NCBI GenBank assembly: GCA_023897205.1
Contig: JAHWDD010000003.1
Span: 4,281,665 to 4,345,664, forward strand
From: Exophiala sp. HKRS030
Lineage: Eukaryota > Ascomycota > Eurotiomycetes > Chaetothyriales > Herpotrichiellaceae
Length of the DNA stretch: 64,000 bases
Reading direction: 5' to 3'
Shown here: positions 44,977 to 55,920 of the stretch, in pieces
Numbering within the stretch: position 1 is the stretch's first letter
Layout: each line of letters opens with the position of its first letter
The notes under the pieces: model-generated
What the model saw: the letters and a program-made list of their open reading frames with translations, nothing else
Databases searched by the model: none
Told to the model about the DNA's origin: nothing
Made by a program: the position numbers and the translations under genes

Positions 44977-47900
44977 TCAAACGATGTATGGATTGCTGAA
45001 GGAAGAGGTACACCGGTAACATTGAAGGTGTTGACATTCACAACTCGAGCCGCTTGATGTGACGGTGAAGGAAGAGTCGCATTGACAGCAAACGACGCGT
45101 TCTTCCACCGACAAAAGGTCTCTTGATTGGCTGGTACTCAGCGTTGGGTTTAGATTCGTACCACGGCTGTCCGATTGAGTATGGGTCGTACGCAACGGTT
45201 GAGAATATTGCGATAAAGGATTCTCTTGATTTTGGTAAATGAGCCCCATCATCGAAGGGTGGTTGTACTGAGAATATGCCGATGTTGGAATAGCATTGTG
45301 GTTGACTGGAGAATACTGTTGATTCAATGGTCTGGCTGTCTCCGACTCAAGGGCTGATGGTTGCGGAATTGGAGATAAGTCGGTGTGTGAAGGTGAAGAA
45401 GAAGATGATAATGATGGGGAAGTTGTTGACTGGGTAGGCTGGTTCTTCTTGTCGACTCGATCTTCACTGGCCACGTCATCTTCATCGTCATTCTCCTCTG
45501 CAATTGGTGATGTGTCTTTATCTTTCGGTGGTTGCTGGAGATCTCCTTTTGTTCTTCCATGGCTACTAAACTCTGTCCAGGCCTGTATTGTCTTCGTCTT
45601 AAAATGTTCAGCGATGTGGTCGAATCGATAGTTGATAGCCGCGACACCTTGTTCCTTGTGTACCAGGATTTCATTGCAGAAGCCACACCAAATTTGCCCT
45701 TGGTAATTCCTGGCGATGCGGTTGCTATCTGCAAGCCTGCTAGCCTCCTGTGGGTGCTCTGAATGGTCGTTAGTCAAATGATCTACTAGATGGTCCTGTC
45801 GATGATAAAACACTTCGAGGCATTTGCAGCATCGCCAGCATTCCTCCTGTTCATGCTGTCCTTGTTCATGTCGTTTCCAGTCATTTTTGGAACCGAAGGT
45901 TTTGTAACAGCCGTCGAAAGTGCATCCAAAAGGTTTCTGGTGGCGAACTTCATGTTTCTTGAGCTCGCTCATCCTGGTCGCTACCTTGTTACAACCGTCG
46001 AACGAACATTTATATGGAGGCTTCTTGTTGCCGCTCAGCCCTTTGGCCAGCTTTGAATCAGGATTCCCACCGGTAAAACTCCCTATAGAGCTACCACCAT
46101 TGGTCATGGTATCTATAGATGATCGTAGGGTTAGTCTAAAGTGCTCGACAAGATCCTCTTGGGTGAAAGACCTGTCCTGATCCGTCCTAGCTTCGTAAGC
46201 AACAAGGAAGGCTTGAATATCGTTCACTAGAACTTGACTGAGTGCCACGTGCCTAGGTCTTGGCTCGTCATCAGGAGGCTGGATAGTGATGACAGGACTC
46301 TGAAGTGGTACGTCCCCGATACTTGCGCTAAGGTCATGGAGCAATTCTTCTTGTCTGGTGGGGAAATTGTCTGTCACTGGAGAACTGGATGTTGCAAAGT
46401 CCGACATTCTGTTCGAATCCAGAGCAGGGTTTGGAGTAGTATATGGTCCTCTGATCCTCGCTTGTGTTGCGTCCAAGGTCCGTACCTGCCTTGGAGAAAA
46501 GCCAGCATTGTGGATATTCCAGGCTGTTGGAGCCAGTCTCCCATGGTCTGTCGTTCCATGGTTATTTGAAAGATGATTCCGAGATATGACAGCCTGTGAG
46601 TGATCCAACTGGGATAAGGTACGCTTCATTGGGATACTTTGAGGGAACAAAGTGGTACCTTGAGTCATGAGACGGAAGGGATGTTGTGGTATTTCAGAAG
46701 GCGGAACAGGACTTGAAAGACGGCGAGTACGATGAATTGGAGGTTGAGACATTTGGGAGAGCATCGGATCAATAGCAAACGTCGGCTGCAACGAGTTCAC
46801 ATCATGGTTCTGCTGACGGAAGTCGGGCTGAGAGTCATGAAAGTTGCCGTGGAAAGACGGCCCGAAGTCCATTAGATCGTGATCAGCATTTGACACATCT
46901 TCAGTAGATGTCAGACTGGGTTGTCCAACAGACATATTCTCCTCGGACTGCACGCATGATGCTCGCTGATGCCCTTCGAACCATTCCCTTGACCTGGAAC
47001 ATTGTTAGACCGTGTTCTTTCCCAAGTTATTAGGTTTACATACAGTTTCAAGAGAGTGTCGGCCGGTTCATTTCCATGCATTGACTTGAGGTGTTGCCTG
47101 AAATTGTCGAGGCGAGGCCATATCTTCTCTGGCTTCATACAACCTCGAGCGAAGCACTTGTAGTCTACACTTTTCCTGTTGCGTTCGTTATGAACCGATT
47201 TAAGATGTCTATCCAGATCATTTGATGTGGAGAAGCCTTTATGTGACCGATTGCAATCGCTGTGGCTGCATTTGAAGACCCTATCATGTTGGGCTTTATG
47301 TTTACTAAGAAACATTAGTGAGGTATCGTATAGGGGCCGATCGAGTGTGCCAACTCACTTATATTCGGATTTGGTTCGAGAAAAATGGTTACATTCAAGG
47401 CATGTTTGCCCCTGGTTACGGAGAGTGTGACTTGACACTAAACTCCTTGCACTGTGTTGGATATGCTGAGCAGGAGCAAGGGAGGCAGGGTCCGAAGGAA
47501 CAAGGAGTCGTTGTTCGACAGATGTTGGTTGATACGACGACGAGTTGTTTGTGTCTTGCATAGAAGGAGCAAAGAAAGTGAATCCTTGCTGCGAGGGATA
47601 ACGATTCATCTCGCCAGCGCCTCCATAGGCATGATTCAAAGTCTGGTTGCCCATATTATTTGATGGCAGATCGCCCATGTCGTCATCTTCGTGTTGAGAA
47701 GCTTTGGGTTGTGTGAAATAGGCAGAATCTTGCAAAGACGTATGCCCACTAGCACTCGATTTTGCACGACGTCGTCCAGGATTTTTGGGCAGACGAGAAA
47801 CTGGAGATTGGGCCGAGGTCACAGGTGCGACGGTCAGAGCAGGCGGTCGTCCTTGACGGGAGTCCAAGACACTCCAGGGTCCGGCGGTATCTGTTACCAT

Positions 47901-48350
47901 TCCTAAGATGTGGCTTTGGTGGCTGTTGTCACCGTTGTTGAACTGATCAAGCTGCTGTGACAGAGAGTTCAACGTCGAATGCGGAGAAGTCAGAATTGGG
48001 TCGCTTGTGTTGTTCTGATATGAGTTGTCACCACAAGAAAGAGAATCATAAGAAGAAATGCCGTGATATGGAAGGTTCGTGGGAGGCCGAAAAGAATTGT
48101 CGGCCCCATTATCCTGGGACACTTTGACACCAAATGAAGGTGAACTCAACTCAGTTAAAGCATGTTCTGACGCAAAAGCCGAAAAGGCCGCAGCAGCTCC
48201 GCCAGCATGGGATATAGAGATACTCGTCTAGTATATGCGTTAGAGATGTGCTACGGGTACTCAGAAGTGGCAGTGCGCAACCACAATGTATCTTACCATT
48301 CGCGGCTGGCGGGCGCCAGGACCATTGCTTGACGAGGGATTGCCGGCCAT
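44977..48350 (-). CDS. Large C2H2 zinc-finger protein (1066 residues)
   Basis: Four exons: 48350-48297, 48227-47359, 47304-47044 and 46993-44977. The three introns are 69, 54 and 50 nt, with CTAAC or CTAAT branch sites. The first exon (MAGNPSSSNGPGARQPRM) is followed after splicing by SISISHAGGAAAAF. There are two finger clusters. One at about residues 293-390 (CLECNHFSRTKSEYNKHKAQH, CSHSDC...HLKSVH, CFARGC...HLKSMH) is built across two introns. The second is at about 722-805 (CSFDGC...HEVRH, CTFDGCYKTFGSKNDWKRHEQGQH, CCKCLEVFYHRQDHLVDH). The rest is low-complexity. The C-terminal CQCDSSF and CECQHLQCYRC may form another zinc site. Likely nuclear transcription regulator; targets unknown. Confidence 0.88.
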
Positions 48351-49876
48351 GGCGGAGAAACCAGAATTTTAAGTAGATGACGGCGAGAATCAATATGACC
48401 TTGGACCAATGTATCTCCGGAAGTGAGGCAAAGCGCCCTACTTGAGTCCAAGTCTCATGCCGCTTGCAAGCCGACAGACTAAGGGGCTCTGCTGAAGAGA
48501 ATTCGCGGAAAGCGCCGCAATGTCAGGCGTATTCGAAAGAGACCGACGTTTGAAAGTCCAAGGCTCGAACCTGTTTCAAGCACAGCCCTGGGCTCTAGAT
48601 GATCGGGTTGCTTCCTTGTGAGGCTCGCTAGATGAATCAGGCGGAAAGAGGCACGCAAGGCAGCCTGGTACGCCCATCGACTATTCTGAAGTGAGGCAGT
48701 GTCTGCGAAGTTAGTACAGAAACAGGATCGTAAGCCAACGAAACGAGAATGAATGAATATATCAAGTTGAGAAGGGGGAATCTCAAGGAGTATATTGTTC
48801 AAGGACGAAAAAGAGAAACTGGGCGCTGGCTGGGGCGGTGCAAGAGGAATCTTGACATACTCGTGTAATTGAGGCTCTGAAGAGCAACGGGTTCTATGAC
48901 AGTCGCAGTTGCAGTGATTGTGGAACAATTGTGTTTTCAAGCAGCACTATTGTTTCCAATGCAGAAATCTGTGCTGTTGCGGGCGAAGGGTTGATAGTTT
49001 GAGGGTTGGAAAGCCGGTGAGAAGGCAACCATGTGGAAAGATACGTCTCTGTGGATGGAGGTGAATTCACGGATGTGCACGCTTTAGTCAGGGTCGGTGA
49101 CGGTATCAATCCTGTAACATCCTGTAACAGAGTAACAGGCAAAGATGCGGCCTGTAACTTTGACATGTTTGCCTGGTCCGATGACGCTTAGGCTCGCCGT
49201 CTCGCGAGGTCAGGCGCAAATATGCTGCGGTGTCTGCCTGGTCCAGCGCCCGATCGCCTTGCGCTTACCCATAAGAGGCTAGCGGGCCGTTGGCCTGATA
49301 CTGGTAATTTTGCGGTTTCGATCTGATTACGAATGTTACACCCTCTTCACTGATACCTACTTAACCGATAGGTACCGAGTACTCCGTATTTGGTAGGTGC
49401 ACCCAAGGAGGGAGCGTCAAGGGAGGTACCTAGGACGCAGTAGTTACCAACTTACAACCATACCTTGGTTTCCATTCCGAGAATTTGCAAGGTGCTCCAG
49501 ACATGTGACAAGACAAATCCATCTATCGACCCGGTCGGCGGTTGGCGGAGAAAACATCTGAGATGTCTTCCCGTCGGTTTGACTGGATACTTTCTACTTC
49601 ACACCATTTACAGTCGAGGGATCTCGAATAGTCTATACACCGAGAGCATGCAATCTGGATTCTGCTCCCACGACGGCATGGAATCATTTTTGGTCAGTTT
49701 TACAAACATGGGTATCATTAGGAGACATAGAACGTTTCTCGTAAAAAAGCTTCATAAGAGGCCCACCTCGTCGGCGACGCCTGAGACCATGGGATATTTG
49801 GTCACTCCTTTGCCTCACTTTCGAATTCGGCCCGGGGACATGATCCCTGCGCCCCTTAAGACAAGCATCGCATCTT
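48351..49876. other. Upstream region of zinc-finger gene
   Basis: About 1.5 kb. Contains several CTGTAAC units around 49110-49157 and an exact TACTCCGTA at 49380-49388 within an imperfect 16-bp palindrome. Open frames here (48479-48940 and 49465 onward) look like shadows or chance. Confidence 0.45.
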
Positions 49877-52800
49877 CTATGAGAATTGCATTTGTTGCCT
49901 TCCATCCGCATCTCCCCCTCCTTGGAACAATTGGTGGCTTTGTGGGTGGTTCATCGGCTGGAGTCCTAGGCCTAATTGGCCGTCCATTCCCATTGACGAT
50001 TGCGAATTTTGCATGACTGATGGTGGATATTGCACGTAAGTCACTGGACTGGAGCTCGCATACATGCCCGGTAGTTGTTCGTGACTATACCCGGGTGTTG
50101 GACCAAAGAGAGTACTTTGGTATGTGTGTGCCGCCGGTTGCGAGCGTGGCGTCACAAGTTGGTGTTGCGGTGACAGACTGTGGTCATGAAGGCTCCGAGC
50201 AGGACTCGGGATAAAATCCGTGACGTTTCTGTACGTACTATTTCCGTGATAAGGCTGCCCTGCCGCATAGGACGTGAAGTCCATCTGTGGCTGTAAGCCA
50301 CTGTCCATGACATGTGAGCTGTAGTAACCTTGCTCGTAGCCATAAGCCCCAGTTTGGATTCTACCTTGCATGGAAGTAGGAGAATGTCCCGCCGAAGACG
50401 TCTGATATGCCGATGCGCTTGTAGGATAAGGCGAAAGTCCGCTGAACTCGTTGCTGATAGCTGTGGTTATTCCCATTTGTGGTGCGGAGAAAGTTTGAAC
50501 CTGCTCGATAGGACTGATGATGGTATCTGGACCAACTTGTGCCATCTTGACCAACTCAAGAATGGGCATAGCAATCTGTTCCATATGTTTTCCCATGTGG
50601 ACCGAGAGTTTCTTGAACGTCGCACAAACATTTCCACAAAAGCGGCATGGCTCGTCCCGTGCTTGCTTGCTGTTTCCTGATCGACATGAGTCTATCATAT
50701 TCCAAATTTCCAAATCCTCAGCTTCGGCCAAATTTTGCACTGGTTTATTCTTGCTACTGCTTGAGCCCCGACCTTTGACCTTGGGTTCTCTCATTTTGTG
50801 TTCTCGTACAAGGTGTTGAACAAAGTTGTCCTTTCGAAAACACTTATGCGAACAGCCTGGAAAGTTGCACTGCCACCACTCCAGGTGCCGATGCCGCTCA
50901 TTCTCGTGTCGAACCCAGTCTGCTTTCCGCTTGAACGATTTCGTTTCTGTACATTGGGGAAAGGTGCAGGAAAATGGTTGGATATCCTCATGTACATGCT
51001 TCGTCCAGTCAGATGGTTTCTGAAAGCCACCCTTCTTCACCTTGAAACAAAGTTGGCATTCAAACTCTGCTGGAAGCCTTTTGACTGGCGGCAACGGGAT
51101 GCCTGTTGGAAACTGGGCAGGTGTGACGATACCTTCGGTAAAACCAGGGTCATTGCCATTAGCAGCCACCGAAGGGTTCACTTGAAACTGTGTTAGGGTG
51201 GTTTCTGGGTCTTTGGCGCTGAGGCGGGGTGTCAATTGGATTGCTTCACCACCAAGGTCAAAGCAGTATTTGCCAGAGCTGCATTTCTTCGCAACCTGCA
51301 CGGCCTGTGAATGCTTGACTTTGGCGTCGATCAGATACTTGTAACGTCGTAATTGCTCTTGAGCGATGCGTTCGACCAAGAAAGGCTCGAGTCGAGGGTT
51401 CAGCTTCCGTGCATGATCCTTGAATCCTTCAAGGGTCGGTTGAATCTCATCTGCGCGGATTTCTAGGTCCATTCGGAATGCTGTCTCATCCAATTGGTCG
51501 TCATCGTCATCATCCAACTGTGCATCTTCATTGTCAATGATTTGGGCGGCCAGAATCGATTCTCGCTCGTGCATGGGAGAAGCCAAGGTTGGGACAGGTG
51601 GACCACCATGAATCGTCATCAATTCTGCCAGCCCAGGGGTGGGCGATTTTTTATTCGAAACATCACTTTTGCTTCGATGTTTCCTTAACGACTGCAAGGG
51701 TCCAGTTTTGGCCAGGAAGGTATTTCCAGTAGTCAGTGGCGGTGATAGTGGCTTGCTGAAGCTCGATTTCCGTGGTCCAGATTTTATTGTGCCCACAGAG
51801 CTTTTATGTGAATGCCCAAAAGTGGTGGTTGAATCTTCGTTGGATGCTTCCGCCTTGATGTTGCTATTGCTGCGACGTGGCAGAAGTCCTCGAGCCTTGC
51901 TCAGAATGCTGTTGGTACGATCTCGGCCGCGTTTTGATAGCGAAGGATGCCTCACTTTGCTCCCGTCCACCACTGCATTAATTTCACTTTCACTCAGTCT
52001 GCGACGAGTGCCCCAGGTGGCGGCTCTAGAGGCGGTTTCCCATTTGACCGCCTCTTGATTGAACTTGTAAGCAGCGGCATTAGAGGAACCTGGCTGAGTT
52101 CGCTCGCTGCTAATACCAGCACGAACGCTGTCTTGCCAGGGCGGTCGGCGGTAGAATTGACGTGGAAGTGGTTCTTCAAGCTCGGGAGGAACCTCGTCAT
52201 TGAAACTCGGAAAAGAGCTTTCTTCAGGCGAACCGACAGTAGGTAAAGCATGAGGAGAGAGGGCTGCAGGGTCGGATTCGTGATAATCTTCCACCGCCTC
52301 CTTTGTCAGATTCTCCAGATCCGAAGATGTTACCGACGCATTTTCAAAATACTCATCGTCGCTGTCCACATCAACAAGCACGCCAGGACCAGGAATGTCT
52401 GGATAAGTTTTGACGCCGATCAGATGACGCTCTCCTTTTGATGTGGATTTGGTGCGGACCGATCCGCCTCTTGAGCGGGAGCGTTGACGGTTGATGGACG
52501 AGAAGCTCTGATCCTCTGATTCCGCAGTAGCGTCATTACTGGACAACCACGTGGCTACCTCGGCGATTTTCTCCTGTCTCTCACGTTGTAGCTCCAGCTC
52601 TTTAAAGGATGAGACTATGTCGTCGTTTCTCTGTGACGGGTCTACTCCGTTCCTCTGAGAGTTTATGGTTACGGAGCGGACGGTAGCGGCGTCACTGGCA
52701 TCGGGCGGCATTAGATGAGTAGGGGAGAGATCACCCAGGGCATATCGAGACTGTAAGGTTTCTTCGGAATCGTCCTCGTCCAAAAAATCATTTTCTCGAT

Positions 52801-53578
52801 TTCTCTTCGATGTGTGCTGAGGATCGTGGCCTGCATATTCATCTCCATTGGGATCATAACTTGACACTGTGACTGTCGGACCAGAAGTGGGCTTCCCTGA
52901 TGTGTTCGGGTGCCGAGGATATGCTTGACTAAGTGGCCCATGACCATTCGGGGCAGTATCGACGGTGAGAATCTGTGTAGGCTTTTGGACCCCAATTGGC
53001 TTTAGAGTGGTCGGCATCTGGCCTGCCAGGTTGCTATCTGAAACTTGTTTTGGCAATGTAGGCTCTATATCAAAATAGGAGTCCAGTTCGGAACTTCCAG
53101 CAAAGGCCTGATTATGTCCGTAGAACTTGTCGCTGAAAGGGTCAAGGACTTCGGGTTGTGAGCCTTCTTGTGTCATGAACTGCCGTTCCCAGATATCTTC
53201 TTGAGGAGTGGTGTGCTCACTGAAAGGGTGTTCTGAGGAACATGCTGTTGTAAGGAAATCGTCAATAGAGGACTCGTGATGAGAGGATGCTTCCTCAGTG
53301 TTGTATAGTGGAAACCAGTCGTCTTGAATTCCGCTGTTGATTGGATTGAGGTGTCCTAAAGACTGGAAAGGGGCCGGTTCTCCGCTCAGCTGTCGAGTCG
53401 AGGAAAGCGACTGGGATGGATTGGACGTTATACTGCTGCTGTAGTTGTGAAGCCTTTGGGTAGACACTCGAGAGACTTCGGTCGAACGTTCAATCGATGA
53501 CTTCTTCACGAGGGTTGGGGACGACGAGAGATAACCTGGACTGATTGCCGAGCGCTGATGTTCGACGTTGGGAGACAT
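49877..53578 (-). CDS. Very large C2H2 zinc-finger protein (1233 residues)
   Basis: Single exon from the first ATG at 53578. The N-terminal two thirds are low-complexity (Ser/Thr/Pro/Asp) with acidic and basic patches. The finger region is at roughly residues 840-1010: CQLCFKVKKGGFQKPSDWTKHVHEDIQ, CTFPQC...KADWVRHENERH, CNFPGCSHKCFRKDNFVQHLVREH, and after a linker CRFCGNVCATFKKLSVHMGKHMEQIAMPIL. The last unit, with MGKHMEQIA, is a recurrent fungal C2H2 arrangement. The tail is Gln/Ser/Tyr/Pro-rich, activation-domain-like. It lies head-to-tail with the other C2H2 gene, but the finger layouts differ, so recent duplication is not supported. Role unknown. Confidence 0.87.
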   Translation of the reverse strand: MSPNVEHQRSAISPGYLSSSPTLVKKSSIERSTEVSRVSTQRLHNYSSSITSNPSQSLSSTRQLSGEPAPFQSLGHLNPINSGIQDDWFPLYNTEEASSHHESSIDDFLTTACSSEHPFSEHTTPQEDIWERQFMTQEGSQPEVLDPFSDKFYGHNQAFAGSSELDSYFDIEPTLPKQVSDSNLAGQMPTTLKPIGVQKPTQILTVDTAPNGHGPLSQAYPRHPNTSGKPTSGPTVTVSSYDPNGDEYAGHDPQHTSKRNRENDFLDEDDSEETLQSRYALGDLSPTHLMPPDASDAATVRSVTINSQRNGVDPSQRNDDIVSSFKELELQRERQEKIAEVATWLSSNDATAESEDQSFSSINRQRSRSRGGSVRTKSTSKGERHLIGVKTYPDIPGPGVLVDVDSDDEYFENASVTSSDLENLTKEAVEDYHESDPAALSPHALPTVGSPEESSFPSFNDEVPPELEEPLPRQFYRRPPWQDSVRAGISSERTQPGSSNAAAYKFNQEAVKWETASRAATWGTRRRLSESEINAVVDGSKVRHPSLSKRGRDRTNSILSKARGLLPRRSNSNIKAEASNEDSTTTFGHSHKSSVGTIKSGPRKSSFSKPLSPPLTTGNTFLAKTGPLQSLRKHRSKSDVSNKKSPTPGLAELMTIHGGPPVPTLASPMHERESILAAQIIDNEDAQLDDDDDDQLDETAFRMDLEIRADEIQPTLEGFKDHARKLNPRLEPFLVERIAQEQLRRYKYLIDAKVKHSQAVQVAKKCSSGKYCFDLGGEAIQLTPRLSAKDPETTLTQFQVNPSVAANGNDPGFTEGIVTPAQFPTGIPLPPVKRLPAEFECQLCFKVKKGGFQKPSDWTKHVHEDIQPFSCTFPQCTETKSFKRKADWVRHENERHRHLEWWQCNFPGCSHKCFRKDNFVQHLVREHKMREPKVKGRGSSSSKNKPVQNLAEAEDLEIWNMIDSCRSGNSKQARDEPCRFCGNVCATFKKLSVHMGKHMEQIAMPILELVKMAQVGPDTIISPIEQVQTFSAPQMGITTAISNEFSGLSPYPTSASAYQTSSAGHSPTSMQGRIQTGAYGYEQGYYSSHVMDSGLQPQMDFTSYAAGQPYHGNSTYRNVTDFIPSPARSLHDHSLSPQHQLVTPRSQPAAHTYQSTLFGPTPGYSHEQLPGMYASSSPVTYVQYPPSVMQNSQSSMGMDGQLGLGLQPMNHPQSHQLFQGGGDADGRQQMQFS

Positions 53579-55920
53579 TTTGCTGGCGATCTTGTGCCGC
53601 CTCGTAGGGATAGGTGAAATATTTTGCTCGTTGATCGTGTACCCCAAGATTTTGCTTGAAACCTCAAGGCACAGTCAAAGGTGCAGGGGCATTGCCTAGT
53701 GCTGCAGCTAATAGTACGAGGCTGTGCAAGGGTTGAAGTCTCAGGGAGTACTTCGAAAGGCTGGAAACCTTTGGGCGCGAGACGTAGCACAGCACAGAAA
53801 GCGGCGGTTGTAATCAGCACCCCGGAAGATGAGCCACAGCGAGGTTCGCCTGGTCCTATTGCTCCAGTGGTGGGGACATGTGTATGCGAGGATGTTGCCA
53901 GAATGAGTCAGAGAGGTCTGAGCAGTCGGTCAGGTGCGGCGATGACGGTGACGGCAATAAATGATGGTCCAGGAACGAGGACAGGTCTGCAGCACTATTG
54001 AAGAGATTCGCGCCGAGCAGGTTGGACAGGGCGCAGCGCGAATATTCAGCCGATAAATACCAAGGGTTGAAGAGATCGCAAGGACTAGCGCGGTGGATAG
54101 TAGGTCAACAGGGGATCTGGTATGACAAGATAGTATGGTTTGTATATATCCAGAAAGATCAATATGGATCTGGAGTTGGGAAGAGAACGAGGACAGAGGT
54201 GAGGGCCAGCCTGATCAGATCAATCGATCGGCCATCGGAGCTTGGGTTTCGAACAGTAGAGACGGCGCAAATGTGTTAGGCTGATCCACTGATGTTTGCC
54301 ATGGACGTTCTTTTGGAGCGAGACGGAGGAATCGAGCCTTGAGAGCCGCTGGTGTCGAATGATGTTGAGGAAATGGGCACAGTGAGTGTGGAACGCGAGG
54401 GAGAAGGGGAAACACGAGAGAATGATGGTGACTTTAGCGAGGTGTAAGTAACACAGCCGCGCCGCAGGTCGGAAGTGCTAATAATGATCTTTAGCCTGTT
54501 GCGGGAAGGTGCGATGGTGGAGCATTAGGTGGGTGGCAGGTGGGTGGCATGGTGGCATGTGGCACGTTGGTGCCCACTTTGACGACGTTTAATAAGGTCA
54601 CTCAGGGTACAACTTCCTTCCCGCTCGGCTTCGAGCTCCTTGCCCAAAAAAAGACGTCCTGGTGTTGCCAGTGACTAGTGACCAGTGACCAGTAACCAGT
54701 AACGAGCAACCACTGACGACTAGCCGCTAATAAAGATGAATTGGTAGCCACCAGTCCTCTACTGAGTTACTAACCAGTTTCAACAAGTTAAAGTGGCCAG
54801 GGAGCTCCTCGGTGCGTATAGCCGCCAGGCAGACTGAAGTCCACCGCCCAGAATACCAAATACCCCACTGGCCAACTAGCTACGGAGATACATGTACGGA
54901 TATTTAACGACGTAGCCTACGGAGCACGGAGGTGTCCCTGCCATCCCTGCCTGCCTATTCCCTTCGTCGTTGGTGCCCGCGTCCGAGGGACAAAATCACC
55001 AGCCACAAGCACCTAACAAGCACCTGACAAGCAGACCGGTGTGAGCCCCGCGTACACTCTATTAGTTACATCGTGGTGTACCCCAAAGCACCTCTGGCCC
55101 TTGAAATCGCCCTGTCTTCTGGAAATGCCTGCAACCTACTTACATAGGCCCAAATGACCATTGACCACACGGCACATGGCATTCGGCATATGGCAATCCG
55201 GCTAACCATGCGGTCAACGGGGTCACTAGGTATACCTGACTGTGAAATGGTGAAACTTTCTGTGAGCCTTGAATCCATCCCAGCGCTAAGGCAGATTTAC
55301 TCCGATTTACCCCTGCACAAGTCGTGGGTTGAGAGCTTCTCCACTCACTTCGTTAGAGGTTAGCACAGCCCAGGAATCAGCCTTGTGTCCAACATCCAGC
55401 ACTGCCCAAATCGAATGCCGAAACGTTCGTCCACTGACTTCTCATAGGTCACCCAAGGACCTGTCTAGGGCCCTGGCTGACTCGGGGCAGATTCCACAAC
55501 CAATGCTATCGGCCTCTGATAGGTGAAGAATCGCTCGTCCTTCTCGGCTGATGACTTATATGGTGGATCTGAAGGATGAAAATGATGTAAACTCTGTATC
55601 GTCTACCCGGCTTCCGACCTGGGCTGACAAGCAGGAGCAATCACAAAAGGACCAAGATCCACAGGCCGCAGAGTAAGCTTTTATCGCGACAGGATTCAGT
55701 AGCCTGTCAAGTCCCACTGTGAACCAATGACATTCAAGTTACTATCCTCATAAAAAAATCCATTCGAGATCTAAAAACGTCTAGAGCCAGATGCTACACA
55801 GGTGGTACAGATTTGAGCTTGCGCTTTCCATGATTCCTTCTTTGCCCCGCCCATAATATGCTTTTTGATAGTGGTGACAGCATTAAGTGGTATGTGTGGT
55901 GGTGATGGAAGATTTGTCCA
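53579..55920. other. Upstream region of the large zinc-finger gene, 2.3 kb
   Basis: Contains the period-7 array at 54668-54723 and two perfect copies of AGGTGGGTGGC at 54527-54548. No supported gene. The length suggests an extended promoter or long 5' UTR for the regulator downstream. Confidence 0.45.
54668..54723 (+). repeat. Degenerate heptanucleotide minisatellite, unit CCAGTGA, 8 copies
   Basis: Eight consecutive 7-mers: CCAGTGA, CTAGTGA, CCAGTGA, CCAGTAA, CCAGTAA, CGAGCAA, CCACTGA and CGACTAG. The period is maintained despite divergence. Confidence 0.85.

Noticed and set aside
48479..48940. 153-codon minus-strand frame upstream of the C2H2 gene
   Set aside because: Composition and lack of motifs suggest chance; it lies in the expected promoter/5' UTR.
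49465..50016. 183-codon plus-strand frame
   Set aside because: Its 3' part is antisense to the large zinc-finger gene and its 5' part has no recognisable feature.
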